This document shows, one piece after another, positions 41,255-50,728 of a stretch of 64,000 bases of DNA. Below the pieces are notes generated by a model that saw only the letters and a list, made by a program, of their open reading frames with translations, was not told the DNA's origin and did not search any database. A program made the position numbers and the translations under genes. The stretch spans positions 2,356,001 through 2,420,000 of the forward strand of contig CBDCQL010000002.1 of assembly GCA_965220615.1 (NCBI GenBank). Reading direction: 5' to 3'. Numbering within the stretch: position 1 is the first letter of the stretch; each line of letters starts with the position of its first letter. Origin of the DNA: JAGWBD01 sp965220615 (GTDB taxonomy: Bacteria > Chloroflexota > Anaerolineae > Aggregatilineales > Phototrophicaceae).

Positions 41255-44167
41255 CTACAGCACCTTTGTCACCCTGCCGGGCAGGTCCGCCCGTTCCTGA
41301 CCCGCCGCCTCCAGCGCCGCCGGCGACCCCAACACGACGATGTCACCGTGATCTCGCACGGCGGCCAGGGCATCGGCAAAACGGCGCAGGTCGGCGCCGG
41401 TGGTGGCCAGCACCTGCTCGCGGTTCTCCTGGCGCATGTCGTCCGTCAGGCCGACCAGATGACGCATCAGCGAACTGTAACCCTGGGCGTCCGGCAACTG
41501 GTAACTGTCCAGGCTGCCGATGGCGCCAATGATGGCGCGCGTGACCTCGTCGCGGCCGGGGCGGTACTGCGCCAGGGCAGCCGCGGCGCCATCGCAGGCG
41601 TCGAGGGTGCGCAAGAGTTGCGGGTCGCGGTAGGAGAGGAAATTAAAGACGCCCGAGAGACGGTCGTGAACGGCGAAGCCGCCGTAGGCGCCGCCCTGTA
41701 CGCGCAGCTTCTCCCAGAGCCAGGATGTATTCAGCCAGCCGCGCGCGACCATGGCCGAGCCATGCCAGGAATAGCCGTGGTCCGTCAGGCGCGTGCCCTT
41801 GCCGACGTAGTTGACCTGCGCCGGCAGGCTCAGGCCCTCGCGCGCGGGCATGGTCTCGCGCCCCCAGCGCTGATGTTGTTGCGGGGCGGCCGGCAGGGTC
41901 TCCAGAAAGGCGCCCAGCTGTGGACGAAAGGCGTCCAGGCCCTTTGCATCCAGTGTCACGTTGGCGATCATGTGCCTGCGATTGACGAGGCGGCGACGTA
42001 TGTCTTCCAGGATAGCACCGGCCTCTGCGTTGCCCTCTTCGCTGTGGCGGATGCGCTCGCGCAGGAAAAGGAGGTTGCTGACGCCGCCCATCTGCTCGCC
42101 GACCCAGCCGGCCTCCGTGAAGTGGGCGCCAAGGCGCGAGTTGACGACGGCGTGGCCGCCGGGAATCAGGCCGCTTTCGGCGCCGGCTTTCTCCTCGAGG
42201 GCCAGTTGCAGGAAGCGCTCCGGGTCCTCGAAGGTGGCGTCCAGCAGCACGTCGCGCAGGATGTCGAGCATGTCCTGCGCCTGGGCCAGAGTGCCCTTCG
42301 CGCGCAGCGTCAGCCAGGCGCTGCATTCCTCGCTGCCGACGACGGGGGAGAGCAGGGTGCCGGCGCGGATGCCGCCGGTCTTGCGCCCGATGCGCTGCGA
42401 CAGACGCAGGTAGTCCTCGTGGCGCGTGCCCATCTCCAGCAGGGCGGCGCTGAATAGCGGCATCCAGGGCAGCAGTTCGCGCGGCAGGGCGCGCAGGTTC
42501 AGCGCCAGATCGAGATACACGATCCCGTTGGTGAAGAGATCGTGGGTCAGGAGGGGAACGTCGTGCAGACTTTCTTCCTTAACGGGGATGACGCGGCTCC
42601 GGGGTTCCAGATCCTCAAGGCGCAACAGGGGGATGGTGGCCAGCGCCCCGGGCGTATCGGGCGTCTCCTGGGCGCGGCGCAAGGCCTCCGATTCCGCCTT
42701 CAGGCCCTGCATCTCGTCCGCGCCCAGGGCGTCGCGGGCCGCCTCCAGACGTGTGCGCTCGGCGGAGAGGCGCCTTTCCTCGGCTGCGGGGTCGGGCTCC
42801 AGCAACACCCTGGCCCGGTGCGGGTTTTCCAGCAGCCACTTGCGAATCAGCGTTTCAAACCAGGGCTCGCCGCGGACGATGCGGCTCTTGAGGGCGGCCA
42901 GCGGCGCTTCAAAGGCCAGCGGCGCGAGCGGGTCGCGGTCATGGAGCCAACTGGTCATGGCGCGCAGCATCAGGGCCAGCCCACGCGGGAAGCCGCCAGT
43001 ATTGTTCTCCCGCAGGCGGAACTCGACGGTGTTGACGGCCGCCTCGATCATTTCGGCCTCGATGCCGCCCGTCGCCAGCGTCTCCAGGGTGTCCAGAATC
43101 AGGCGCTCGACGGCGCCGGCGTCGGCCACGTCGATGCCCTTCATCCCGGCGGAGAAGGTCATCTGACGCAAATGCCCCCCTGTCCCGCCCCTGACATCCT
43201 CGCCGAGGCCGGATTCGATGAGCGCCACCCGCAGCGGCGAGGCGGGCGTGCCCAGCAGGATATAGTCGAGGATGCCGAGGCCCAGCGTCAGTTCGGCGTC
43301 GTCAAACTCGTCCAGCATCCAGTTGAGCGTCATCAGCCCCTTTTGCTGCCCGTCGCCGCCGGTTACCGCGTAGCCCACGCGGATGCTGCGCGGCTCCGTC
43401 CAGCGCTCCTGCAGGGGTAGCTCCAGCGACACCTGTCGGGGGCCAAAATCGCGGATGAAGTCGTCGACGAGACGCAGTCGCTCCCGCGGGTCGTCGTCGC
43501 CGTAAAACCAGATGCGTGCGTTGGCCGGATGGTAGCAGGTCTCGTGGAACCGGCGGAACTGTTCCCAGGTCAGGTCGGGGATGTGCTGCGGGTCACCACC
43601 GGAATCGTGGCCGTAGACAGTATCCGGGAAAAGGGCCTGCTCCGATTCTCGGCCCAGCAGACTGTCCGGCGAGGACCAGGCGCCCTTCATTTCGTTGAAG
43701 ACCACGCCCTGGAAGACCAGATTGCCGTCGTCGTCGGGCTCGTGGCGCCAGCCTTCCTGGGCCAGCACGCGCGGCGAAATACGCGGGTAAAAAACGGCGT
43801 CGAGGTAGACGTCGACCAGGTTATGGAAGTCCTGCAGGTTCTGGCTGGCGACGGGGTAGGTGGTCTTGTCGGGGTAGGTCATGGCGTTGAGGAAGGTGTT
43901 GAGCGAGCCGCGTGCCAGCTGGATGAAGGGGTCCTTGACCGGATACTTGCGCGAGCCGCAGAGTACGGAATGCTCAAGGATGTGCGGCAGGCCGGTCGAA
44001 TCGGGCGGCGGCGTGGTGAAGGTGATGCCGAAGACCTTGTTGCTGTCGTCGTTTTCGAGCGAGATGAGCTGCGCGCCGGTGCGCCGGTGGCGAAAGATGC
44101 GCGCGTGACTGTTGATTTCGGGGATGTCCTGCGCGCGCAGGGTCTCAAAGCCGTGAAGCAGGGTCAT
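41255..44167 (-). CDS. M16C-family zinc metalloprotease (presequence-protease type)
   Basis: 970 residues from ATG 44167 (CAGGAG upstream). The inverted zinc motif HILEH is at 62-66 (H62, E65, H66), in the conserved GLPHILEHSVLCGSRKYPVKDPF context of the PreP/Cym1 subfamily. A second M16 half and the M16C-associated linker (around ERRLSAERTRLEAARDAL) follow; the two halves form a clam-shell that degrades short peptides inside the cell. No signal peptide. Length and order are normal for the family. Monocistronic, with its own terminator. Confidence 0.92.
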   Translation of the reverse strand: MTLLHGFETLRAQDIPEINSHARIFRHRRTGAQLISLENDDSNKVFGITFTTPPPDSTGLPHILEHSVLCGSRKYPVKDPFIQLARGSLNTFLNAMTYPDKTTYPVASQNLQDFHNLVDVYLDAVFYPRISPRVLAQEGWRHEPDDDGNLVFQGVVFNEMKGAWSSPDSLLGRESEQALFPDTVYGHDSGGDPQHIPDLTWEQFRRFHETCYHPANARIWFYGDDDPRERLRLVDDFIRDFGPRQVSLELPLQERWTEPRSIRVGYAVTGGDGQQKGLMTLNWMLDEFDDAELTLGLGILDYILLGTPASPLRVALIESGLGEDVRGGTGGHLRQMTFSAGMKGIDVADAGAVERLILDTLETLATGGIEAEMIEAAVNTVEFRLRENNTGGFPRGLALMLRAMTSWLHDRDPLAPLAFEAPLAALKSRIVRGEPWFETLIRKWLLENPHRARVLLEPDPAAEERRLSAERTRLEAARDALGADEMQGLKAESEALRRAQETPDTPGALATIPLLRLEDLEPRSRVIPVKEESLHDVPLLTHDLFTNGIVYLDLALNLRALPRELLPWMPLFSAALLEMGTRHEDYLRLSQRIGRKTGGIRAGTLLSPVVGSEECSAWLTLRAKGTLAQAQDMLDILRDVLLDATFEDPERFLQLALEEKAGAESGLIPGGHAVVNSRLGAHFTEAGWVGEQMGGVSNLLFLRERIRHSEEGNAEAGAILEDIRRRLVNRRHMIANVTLDAKGLDAFRPQLGAFLETLPAAPQQHQRWGRETMPAREGLSLPAQVNYVGKGTRLTDHGYSWHGSAMVARGWLNTSWLWEKLRVQGGAYGGFAVHDRLSGVFNFLSYRDPQLLRTLDACDGAAAALAQYRPGRDEVTRAIIGAIGSLDSYQLPDAQGYSSLMRHLVGLTDDMRQENREQVLATTGADLRRFADALAAVRDHGDIVVLGSPAALEAAGQERADLPGRVTKVL

Positions 44168-44334
44168 GGCAACTCCTGATGACGGTGGGGGCGCGATTGT
44201 AGCAGTTGCGCCGCGGCGCGGGCAGGCCGGACGCTTGTCAGATGCCAGCCCCGCGTGGTAGGCTGTTGACACCCTGATGCGGTGATTTCAGCAGGGCGAA
44301 GCGTCGGCGCCATGCCGGCAAAGCGAGGAGAAAA

Positions 44335-45060
44335 ATGAGCTATCAACCTACTCCGGCTGTACAGGAAGTCGGCGGTCTGCCCTCCGTACCGGGCGTGGCG
44401 ATTCAGCCGCTGCTGCGCCAGGTCTACATGTGGATGACGCTGGCCATGCTGGTCACCACCGCCAGCGCGCTGGTCATCAGCACAGTCGCTCTGGAACTGC
44501 TGGTCACCAACCCGGCCATTATGATCGTGGCCGTCGTCGCGCAACTCGGGCTGGTGCTGGCGCTCTCATGGGGCATGCAGCGCATGTCCGTCACCCTGGC
44601 GCAGGTGCTGTTCTTCGTCTACGCGGCCAGCGTGGGCGTGACCCTGTCGCTGATCCTGCTGGTCTATGAAGGCTCGACGGTCATTTCGGCCTTCGCCACG
44701 ACGGCCGTGCTCTTCTTCGTGATGACGATGTTCGGCCTCACCACGCGCGTGGACCTGACGCGCTACAGCAGCTACTTTATGATCGGACTGGTCGGCCTGT
44801 TCATCGCCCTGATCGTCAATTCCTTCATCGGCAGTTCAACGACCGAACTGCTGCTGAGCTTCGTGGGCGTGGTGCTGTTCTCGGGTCTGACGGCCTACGA
44901 CACGCAACGCATCCAGCGCATGGCGCAGGACCCGCGCCTGGCAGGCGAGGGCGAGGCCACCATGTCGCGCCTGGCCATCATGGGCGCGCTGGGCCTCTAT
45001 CTCAATTTCCTCAACCTCTTCATCTTCCTGCTGCGGCTCTTCGGCGGCGGGCGCGACTAG
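44335..45060 (+). CDS. Bax-inhibitor-1/YccA family membrane protein
   Basis: 241 residues with seven predicted transmembrane helices and the family hallmarks MTLFGLTTR-like (FVMTMFGLTTRVDL) and GLTAYDTQRIQRM in the last third, and the C-terminal LYLNFLNLFIFLLRLFGGGRD. In other bacteria this family (YbhL/YccA) affects calcium leak or FtsH proteolysis. A TTGACA lies at 44266-44271, but no matching -10 was found. The stop shares bases with the convergent sulfatase stop. A truncated copy of its 3' end lies at 49865-49903. Confidence 0.92.
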   Translation: MSYQPTPAVQEVGGLPSVPGVAIQPLLRQVYMWMTLAMLVTTASALVISTVALELLVTNPAIMIVAVVAQLGLVLALSWGMQRMSVTLAQVLFFVYAASVGVTLSLILLVYEGSTVISAFATTAVLFFVMTMFGLTTRVDLTRYSSYFMIGLVGLFIALIVNSFIGSSTTELLLSFVGVVLFSGLTAYDTQRIQRMAQDPRLAGEGEATMSRLAIMGALGLYLNFLNLFIFLLRLFGGGRD

Positions 45061-46475
45061 CGCAGGGCGCGTACCCGCGACTGCTGGATGACGCGGTCTT
45101 CAATCCAGTGGTCGCGGTACCAGCAACAGCTTTCAAAGCGGTCATCCAGCGCGTCCATGCGCGCGCGCAGTTGCTGCCGAAAGTCCGGCAGCAGTTCATG
45201 CTGCGCCGCGCCCTGCGCCAGGTTGCGCTGCTGGTACGGGTCCGCCAGGTTGTCGTAGAGGTGCTCCTCCCCGTCCGCGCGGTAAATGGCGTAGGTATGC
45301 CGGCGACTGCGCAGGGCGCGCCACTCGTGACCGTCCTCGAAGATGGCGGTCGCGCCCATACCCTGCAGAAAAGCCGCTGAGGGTTCCGGCCCCTGCGCCC
45401 CGAGCGCGCTGTGGGCCAGCGACATCCCCTCGACTTCCGCGGGCACGGGCAGGCCGAGCAGGCTGAGCAGGGTGGGCATGATATCGGGCGTATTAAGCGG
45501 GACGTCGGTCACCCGCCCGGCAGGGACGGTACCGGGCCAGCGCAGCAGAAAGGGCACGCGCAGCGCCTCATCGTAGAAGATGTTTTTGGCGCGGCGCCCC
45601 TGCGCGCCGAACATCTCACCGTGGTCGGAGGTGAAGACCACGATGGTATTCGAGCGCACCCCGCAGGCCTCCAGCGCTTCCAGCAGACGGCCAAGGTTCC
45701 AGTCCAGGTTGGCGGTCATGGCGTAATAGACGCGCATCCATTCGGGCAACTGGCTACGCTGCGCGTCACTGAGCCGCGCCCAGGCGTCCGCGTGCGGGTC
45801 GTTTTCGGGCCGGTAGTTGGGTGGCAATTCAAAGTCCACGTCCCTGAAGCGCGCCAGCCACGCTTCAGGGACGTTGTCCGGCCCCCAGGGGTCATGGGGC
45901 GTGCCATACGAGAGGAAGAGCGCAAAGGGGCGCTCTCCGGCGGCCAGTTGCTGCAATTGCGCGATGGCCAGGTCGGTCTGGCCGTCGGGCTCGTAGCCCG
46001 GCAGAGCGATCCGACGCGGACTGTCCCTATGGTAGTACTGGTCCCAATAGTTGTGATGGAAGCCGTAGGAGGCCCAGAAGCCGTCGAACCCCAGACGCGC
46101 CGGCCCGGGCGGGGTGAAGGAGTTGCGCGGCTCGTCATGGTGACCGAGCTGGTTGGCCCAGAGGTGCCACTTGCCGATGTAACTGGTCGCGTAGCCGCCC
46201 TCCCCCAGCACGTGTCCCAGGGCGCGGTGCTGCGGGCTGAGGCGCAGTTCGTTGATGACCATGCCCGTGCTGCTCGAGTACTTGCCGGTGAAGAGCGAGG
46301 CGCGGTAGGGCGCGCACATGGGGCTGCCGGAGACGCAGTTACGGAAGTCGACCGACTCCGCCGCCAAACGCTCGATGTGGGGCGTCTGCGCGCGCGCGTC
46401 GCCGGCATGGCCGCAGGACTGCAGGCGCAACTGGTCGGCGAGGACGAAAATCAGGTTCGGGCGAGCATCGGGCAC
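45057..46475 (-). CDS. Type I sulfatase
   Basis: 472 residues from GTG 46475 (AAGGAG upstream). Alkaline-phosphatase fold with the maturation motif C54-A-P-Y-R58 (C-x-P-x-R), where Cys is converted to formylglycine; metal ligands in FVLADQLR and FTSDHGEMFG; and GKWHLW. No signal peptide, so it is cytoplasmic and acts on imported sulfate esters. It is the last gene of the leftward operon with a sugar importer, hinting that the importer takes up a sulfated carbohydrate. A hairpin separates it from the binding-protein gene. Confidence 0.9.
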   Translation of the reverse strand: MPDARPNLIFVLADQLRLQSCGHAGDARAQTPHIERLAAESVDFRNCVSGSPMCAPYRASLFTGKYSSSTGMVINELRLSPQHRALGHVLGEGGYATSYIGKWHLWANQLGHHDEPRNSFTPPGPARLGFDGFWASYGFHHNYWDQYYHRDSPRRIALPGYEPDGQTDLAIAQLQQLAAGERPFALFLSYGTPHDPWGPDNVPEAWLARFRDVDFELPPNYRPENDPHADAWARLSDAQRSQLPEWMRVYYAMTANLDWNLGRLLEALEACGVRSNTIVVFTSDHGEMFGAQGRRAKNIFYDEALRVPFLLRWPGTVPAGRVTDVPLNTPDIMPTLLSLLGLPVPAEVEGMSLAHSALGAQGPEPSAAFLQGMGATAIFEDGHEWRALRSRRHTYAIYRADGEEHLYDNLADPYQQRNLAQGAAQHELLPDFRQQLRARMDALDDRFESCCWYRDHWIEDRVIQQSRVRALR

Positions 46476-46488
46476 GGCGGCTCCTTCA

Positions 46489-46525
46489 GGCGGAACGGGG
46501 GCGATCAGCGCTGACCGCCCCCGCC
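46489..46525. terminator. Strong hairpin between binding-protein and sulfatase genes
   Basis: GGCGG and GGGGGCG arms pair with CGCCCCC and CGCC around the internally palindromic TCAGCGCTGA. It directly follows the binding-protein stop codon, as in two other transporter operons in this window (14410-14441, 60763-60796). Without a U-run it more likely protects or attenuates the transcript than ends it fully. Confidence 0.55.
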
Positions 46526-46532
46526 TGTGCCA

Positions 46533-47849
46533 TTACTGGAAGAGTTCAAATTCCTCCAGACGAGTCTGCGCGTCGGCCAGCGCGACTTCGGGCGTTTTCA
46601 CGCCCAGCAGGGCCGCCTCGACCTCTTCGTGGACGATGCCCCAAAAGGCGTTGCCCCAGGTTTCACGCGGGACGGAACGCACGGTTTCGGACATGGCAGC
46701 GTATTCGGAGCGGTGTGGCAGGTTAAGGAACTCCTCGCTGGCCAGTACGGACATGCGTGTCATGCCGTGGCCGACACGCGCCCAGACCACCGAGTTGTCG
46801 CTCAGCCACCTGATGAATTGCGCGGCCGCGGCCACGCGGTCGGGGTCGGCATCCGGGCCCAGGGGCACCAGCCAGTTGTGCGAGCCGGCGAAGGTGCCCG
46901 GCTCGTCGAAGATCTGCGGGAAGTTGGCGACGTAGTAGTTCTTCAACGCCACTTCGCCTTCCGCGACCATGCCGTCGAACACGTTGATGCGCCAGGTGCC
47001 GTCGATCACGCCGGCGCTCTCACCACCGCTGAATTTCTCGATGCCGATGGGGCCGCTGATGTCGGAGTAGGGTGTGGTGACGAAACCGGAGGCCTGCATT
47101 TCCAGCAGAAAGTTGAGCGCGTTCAGCGCTTCCGCGGTGTTGACGGTGGGATTGCCCTCCTCGTCGGCGAGGCTGCCGCCCTGCTGATAGATGAAGGCGG
47201 TCAGCGGCCGCACGGTGGCGGCCTGACCCGGCATGTCCGCGAAGGGCACGCCGGTGGCCTCAAAGATCTGTTGGCCGGTCGCCAGGAACTCCTCGCGGTT
47301 GCCAGGCAGGACCGGCGCGCCGTTTTCATCGACGAGACCGGCTTCGGCCCAAAGGTCCAGGTTGATGTGCCAGATAGTGGCGGCGAGGTCGTAGGGCAGG
47401 CCGTAGTACTCACCCTCGTAGATGCCGTAGTCGGCGGCGCCCGCGGTCAGGTCGCCGAGGTCGATGCCGGCTTCGGTGAATGCCGCAGTCATCGGCGTCA
47501 GTGCCCCGCGCGAGGCGTAGATGGGGATGCGTCGGCCGTGCAGCACAGTGATGTCGGGCGGCGTGCCGGCGGCGATGGCGGCGTTGAGCTGGGTCGTGCC
47601 CGGCCATTCAGCCACGATGGTCTCCACCTGGATATCCGGGTTCTGCTCGTTCCATATATTGGTCAACGTGGTGATGATGCCGCACTCGCCGGTGATGCCG
47701 GTGAGGTCGACAGAGTCACCATACTCGTCCTGGCAATCGCCGAAGAAACGCATGACGGTGAGCGTCATGGGTTCCTGGGCGCTGGTGAGGCCGCCCAGGG
47801 CCAGCGAAGTGAGAAAAACAAGTGTAAAAATGAGCGATTTGCTGCGCAC
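46533..47849 (-). CDS. ABC transporter substrate-binding protein, sugar type
   Basis: 438 residues with a Sec signal peptide (SLIFTLVFLTSLALGGLTSAQ). Family 1 solute-binding protein: WNEQNPDIQVETIVAEWPG, AAIAAGTPPDITVLHGRR and EGEYYGLPYDLAATIWHINLDLWAEAG are diagnostic. Partner of the two permeases encoded upstream on the same strand. It delivers the substrate that the sulfatase at the operon's end may process. Ligand unknown. Confidence 0.92.
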   Translation of the reverse strand: MRSKSLIFTLVFLTSLALGGLTSAQEPMTLTVMRFFGDCQDEYGDSVDLTGITGECGIITTLTNIWNEQNPDIQVETIVAEWPGTTQLNAAIAAGTPPDITVLHGRRIPIYASRGALTPMTAAFTEAGIDLGDLTAGAADYGIYEGEYYGLPYDLAATIWHINLDLWAEAGLVDENGAPVLPGNREEFLATGQQIFEATGVPFADMPGQAATVRPLTAFIYQQGGSLADEEGNPTVNTAEALNALNFLLEMQASGFVTTPYSDISGPIGIEKFSGGESAGVIDGTWRINVFDGMVAEGEVALKNYYVANFPQIFDEPGTFAGSHNWLVPLGPDADPDRVAAAAQFIRWLSDNSVVWARVGHGMTRMSVLASEEFLNLPHRSEYAAMSETVRSVPRETWGNAFWGIVHEEVEAALLGVKTPEVALADAQTRLEEFELFQ

Positions 47850-47928
47850 GATAATCCTCCCTGTCTCAAATCGGTTTACGGGATGCAGGTCACTGCCGAT
47901 GGCGCCTCCCTGCCGCTGTTGGCGGAGT

Positions 47929-48801
47929 TCAATTGATACCGCTGGAAAGCTGGATGCCTGAAATGATGCGGCGCTGAAAGATGAGGAAGAAGAAGACGAT
48001 CGGCAGGCCCGCCGCCCAGGCCGCCGCCATGGTCTGGCCGAACTCGATGCGGTCGACGGTGGCCGTCAGGTTTCGCAGGCCGATGGTTATGGTCATGATG
48101 TCGGGGTCGGTGGCGGCCACCAGCGGCCAGAGAAACTCGTTCCAGGTGCCGAGGAAGGTGAAGATGGCCAGCGTGGTCAGCACCGGCGTGGAGAGCGGCA
48201 GAAAGATGCGCAGGTAGACTGCGAGGCGGCTGGCCCCGTCCAGCAGGGCCGCTTCCTCCAGCTCGATCGGAATGTTGCGGAAGAACTGCACCAGCAGGAA
48301 AACGGCGAAGGAGGAGGCGACGCCAGGCAGGATCAGGGCGGCGAAGGTGTTGAGCAGGCCCAGGTTCGAAAACAGCAGGTAGACCGGGATGAAGGTCGCC
48401 TGGCCGGGCACCATCAGGCCAATGAGCACGAAGGGGAAGAGCAGGCGGCGGCCTGGAAAGCGGATGCGGGCGAAGGCGTAGGCGGCCAGCGAGCAGAGTG
48501 CGATCTGCAGCACGGTGCGCGCCACGGCCACGAATAGACTGTTGACGAACCAGCGCAGCAGGCGGCTGCTGGAGAAGACGAATTCGTAGTTCTCCAGCGT
48601 GAAGGGCAGCGGCAGCATGAAGGAGAGATTGGCCTGAATCGAGTTTTCCGGCCGGAGTGAGATCGAAAGCGTCCAGATGACCGGGATCAACCAGAGAGCG
48701 GCGAGGACGATCAGTCCCGCCTGCACGAGCAGCCCCTGCCGGCGCGCCACCCCCCGCTGCGGCGGCCGCTGCATGTCCACCGAAACCGTGCCCGCCGCCA
48801 T
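47929..48801 (-). CDS. Carbohydrate ABC transporter permease, MalG type
   Basis: 290 residues, six transmembrane helices, EAA loop ELEEAALLDGASRLAVYLRIFLP. ATG overlaps the stop of the MalF-type gene (TGATG), so the two permeases are translationally coupled. The binding-protein gene follows after 79 bp. No ATPase gene in the operon. Confidence 0.92.
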   Translation of the reverse strand: MAAGTVSVDMQRPPQRGVARRQGLLVQAGLIVLAALWLIPVIWTLSISLRPENSIQANLSFMLPLPFTLENYEFVFSSSRLLRWFVNSLFVAVARTVLQIALCSLAAYAFARIRFPGRRLLFPFVLIGLMVPGQATFIPVYLLFSNLGLLNTFAALILPGVASSFAVFLLVQFFRNIPIELEEAALLDGASRLAVYLRIFLPLSTPVLTTLAIFTFLGTWNEFLWPLVAATDPDIMTITIGLRNLTATVDRIEFGQTMAAAWAAGLPIVFFFLIFQRRIISGIQLSSGIN

Positions 48802-49730
48802 CAGTCTTCCTCCCTGCGGTTGAAAAACCAGATTTGCGCGATGGAGATAACGAAGAGGAAGGCGAAGAGGACAAATGCCAGGGCGGAGCCGTAGCCCATC
48901 TGCCAGTACTCAAAGGTTCGCTCGAAGAGGTACATCACCAGCGGACGCGTGCTGCCCGCCGGCCCGCCCTGGGTGAGCACCTCGATCAGCGGGAAGACCT
49001 GCACCGAGGCGATCACCTGCAGCACCAGCACGAAGAGCATCGGTCGCCGCAGCCCGGGCAGCGTGATGTGGCGGAAGAGCACCCAACGGTTGGCGCCGTC
49101 GACGCGCCCGGCCTCGTAGAGTTCCTGCGGGATGTCTTGCAGGCCGGCGAGGAAGATCAGCATGTTGAAGCCGGCCGACCACCAGATCTTGGTGACGGCG
49201 ATGGTGGGCATCGCCAGCGCGACGTCCAGCAGCCAAGAGCGCGGCTGCCCGCCGGCGGATTCGAGCACCACGTTCACCAGGCCGCGGTCCGCCGGCGCAA
49301 AAACGCGCGCGAACACCAGGCCGACGACCGTCACCGAGAGGATATTGGGCATGTAGAAGAGGGTGCGGTAGATGCCGATGCCACGGATGGGGCGGTTGAG
49401 CAGCAAGGCCAGCGCCAGACCCACGATGATCAGTCCCGGCCCGGCCAGCAGGGCAAAAAAGGCCGTGTGCTCAAGCGAGGACCAGAACAATTTGTCCTGT
49501 AGCAGAAGCTGGTAGTTGCGCGGCCCGATGAATCGAACGTTGCTGCCGATGACGTCCCACTTGTGCAGCGAGATCCAGAAGCCTTGCAGGATGGGCAGGA
49601 AGGTGAACAACAGATAGAGCAACAGGAAGGGCAGGATGAAGAGGTACGCCATTCCCGCATCGCGCCACTTGCGCTGTGAAAGGGTGTTCGCCAAGCGTTG
49701 CGCCGCGCCGGGCTTCAGTGCGCTTTGCAT
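48801..49730 (-). CDS. Carbohydrate ABC transporter permease, MalF type
   Basis: 309 residues from ATG 49730, directly preceded by AAGAGGTG; the upstream open frame has no homology. Six transmembrane segments starting at AGMAYLFILPFLLLYLLF and EAA loop ELYEAGRVDGANRWVLFRHITLP. First gene of the leftward operon MalF, MalG, binding protein, sulfatase. Its first codons and leader (49713-49771) are duplicated as a fragment at 54689-54747. Confidence 0.92.
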   Translation of the reverse strand: MQSALKPGAAQRLANTLSQRKWRDAGMAYLFILPFLLLYLLFTFLPILQGFWISLHKWDVIGSNVRFIGPRNYQLLLQDKLFWSSLEHTAFFALLAGPGLIIVGLALALLLNRPIRGIGIYRTLFYMPNILSVTVVGLVFARVFAPADRGLVNVVLESAGGQPRSWLLDVALAMPTIAVTKIWWSAGFNMLIFLAGLQDIPQELYEAGRVDGANRWVLFRHITLPGLRRPMLFVLVLQVIASVQVFPLIEVLTQGGPAGSTRPLVMYLFERTFEYWQMGYGSALAFVLFAFLFVISIAQIWFFNRREED

Positions 49731-49864
49731 CACCTCTTGTCCCGCAGATGTGGATACTGCCGGTGATTCCCACGATGTTAGCGTTCGCGCTGCCCGGGCG
49801 CAAAGCGGGCGGGCACCGGTCAGGACGACGCGCAAGGCCCCTGCCCCTGATTTTACGGGCTCTG

Positions 49865-49903
49865 CATCTTCCTGCTGCGGCTCTGCGGCGGCGGACGCGA
49901 CCA
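49865..49903 (+). pseudogene. 3'-end fragment of the Bax-inhibitor gene
   Basis: Thirty-six of 39 bases match 45021-45059, the last codons of the Bax-inhibitor-like gene (FIFLLRLFGGGRD). Nothing before it matches. It is a small duplicated scrap left upstream of the Uma2 gene. Confidence 0.55.
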
Positions 49904-49993
49904 AAGTTCACAGAGTCCACAAGCCACGGCATCCGTCAGCGTTGACGGGCGCCGTTGATTCACGCTTCGCGCTCCGGCAGGACCAACCCCTGC

Positions 49994-49999
49994 TATACT
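49994..49999 (+). promoter_or_regulatory. -10 element (TATACT) of Uma2 gene
   Basis: CCTGCTATACTTTG lies 30 bp before the ATG at 50029; same CTATACT string as other promoters in the window. No clear -35. Confidence 0.45.
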
Positions 50000-50028
50000 T
50001 TGGGCGGGCAAGACCACCGGAGTCCATC

Positions 50029-50604
50029 ATGGCAGCCACCACACCACCCACACCTGTCGCCGAGGGCGAAATCATCGCGACCTTCGCCGACATGACCATG
50101 GACGAGTTCATCGCCCTGGTCGCAGCCAATCCCGACACCCATTACCGTTTCAACGCCGCGGGAGACGTTCTGGAAATGCCAAACACCAGCATCCACGCCC
50201 AGGTTCAGACCCTGATAGGCACGCATTTGACCATCTGGCTGTGGACGAAGGCTTTGCCAGACCATGGCGCGCTTGTGGAGTGCCTCTACGACCTCGGCGA
50301 CTGGCGCTGTTGCCCGGACGTGGCCATTGACAGGCAGCGGGGCAAGGTCATCCCGCGCGAGGCGCCACTGCTGGCGGTGGAGATCCGCAGCGACAGCAAC
50401 ACCTGGCCTGAACTGCGCGCGAAGGCCGACCGCTACCTGGAGCACGGCACGCAGATGGTCTGGCTGGTCGACACGGACGAACGCCGGCCGGAAATCCACC
50501 AGGCCGGTGAGCCGGCCCGGACCCTGGGCGGGGAGGACGTCATTGAGGGCGGCGCGTTGCTGCCCGGCTTTTCGCTGAGGGTGCAGGAACTCTTCCCGGC
50601 ATGA
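50029..50604 (+). CDS. Uma2-family (DUF820) restriction-endonuclease-like protein
   Basis: 191 residues from ATG 50029; CACCGGAG lies upstream. PD-(D/E)xK residues are in WRCCPDVAID and LLAVEIRSDSNTW, followed by YLEHGTQMVWLVDTDERRPEI. N-terminal FADMTMDEFIALVAANPDTHYRFNAAGDVLEM shows it is the sister of the copy at 40497-41081. Function of the family is not established. Confidence 0.9.
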   Translation: MAATTPPTPVAEGEIIATFADMTMDEFIALVAANPDTHYRFNAAGDVLEMPNTSIHAQVQTLIGTHLTIWLWTKALPDHGALVECLYDLGDWRCCPDVAIDRQRGKVIPREAPLLAVEIRSDSNTWPELRAKADRYLEHGTQMVWLVDTDERRPEIHQAGEPARTLGGEDVIEGGALLPGFSLRVQELFPA

Positions 50605-50681
50605 CGCTCCTGGCCTGTTGGTGAAAACACCTGGTGAAATTTGAGGAAAGTTAATGCCCGCCCTGAAACAACGCTTTACGC

Positions 50682-50687
50682 TATACT
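50682..50687 (+). promoter_or_regulatory. -10 element (TATACT) of thioredoxin-like lipoprotein gene
   Basis: ACGCTATACTGAC, 42 bp before the GTG start. Matches the CTATACT element seen elsewhere. Confidence 0.45.
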
Positions 50688-50728
50688 GACAGGATAGCCG
50701 CCGGGCGCAGGCGGAGCGAAAGGGACGG

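Noticed and set aside
44266..44290. Sigma-70 promoter of the Bax-inhibitor gene from TTGACA
   Set aside because: TTGACA is present, but no acceptable -10 hexamer lies 16-18 bp downstream.
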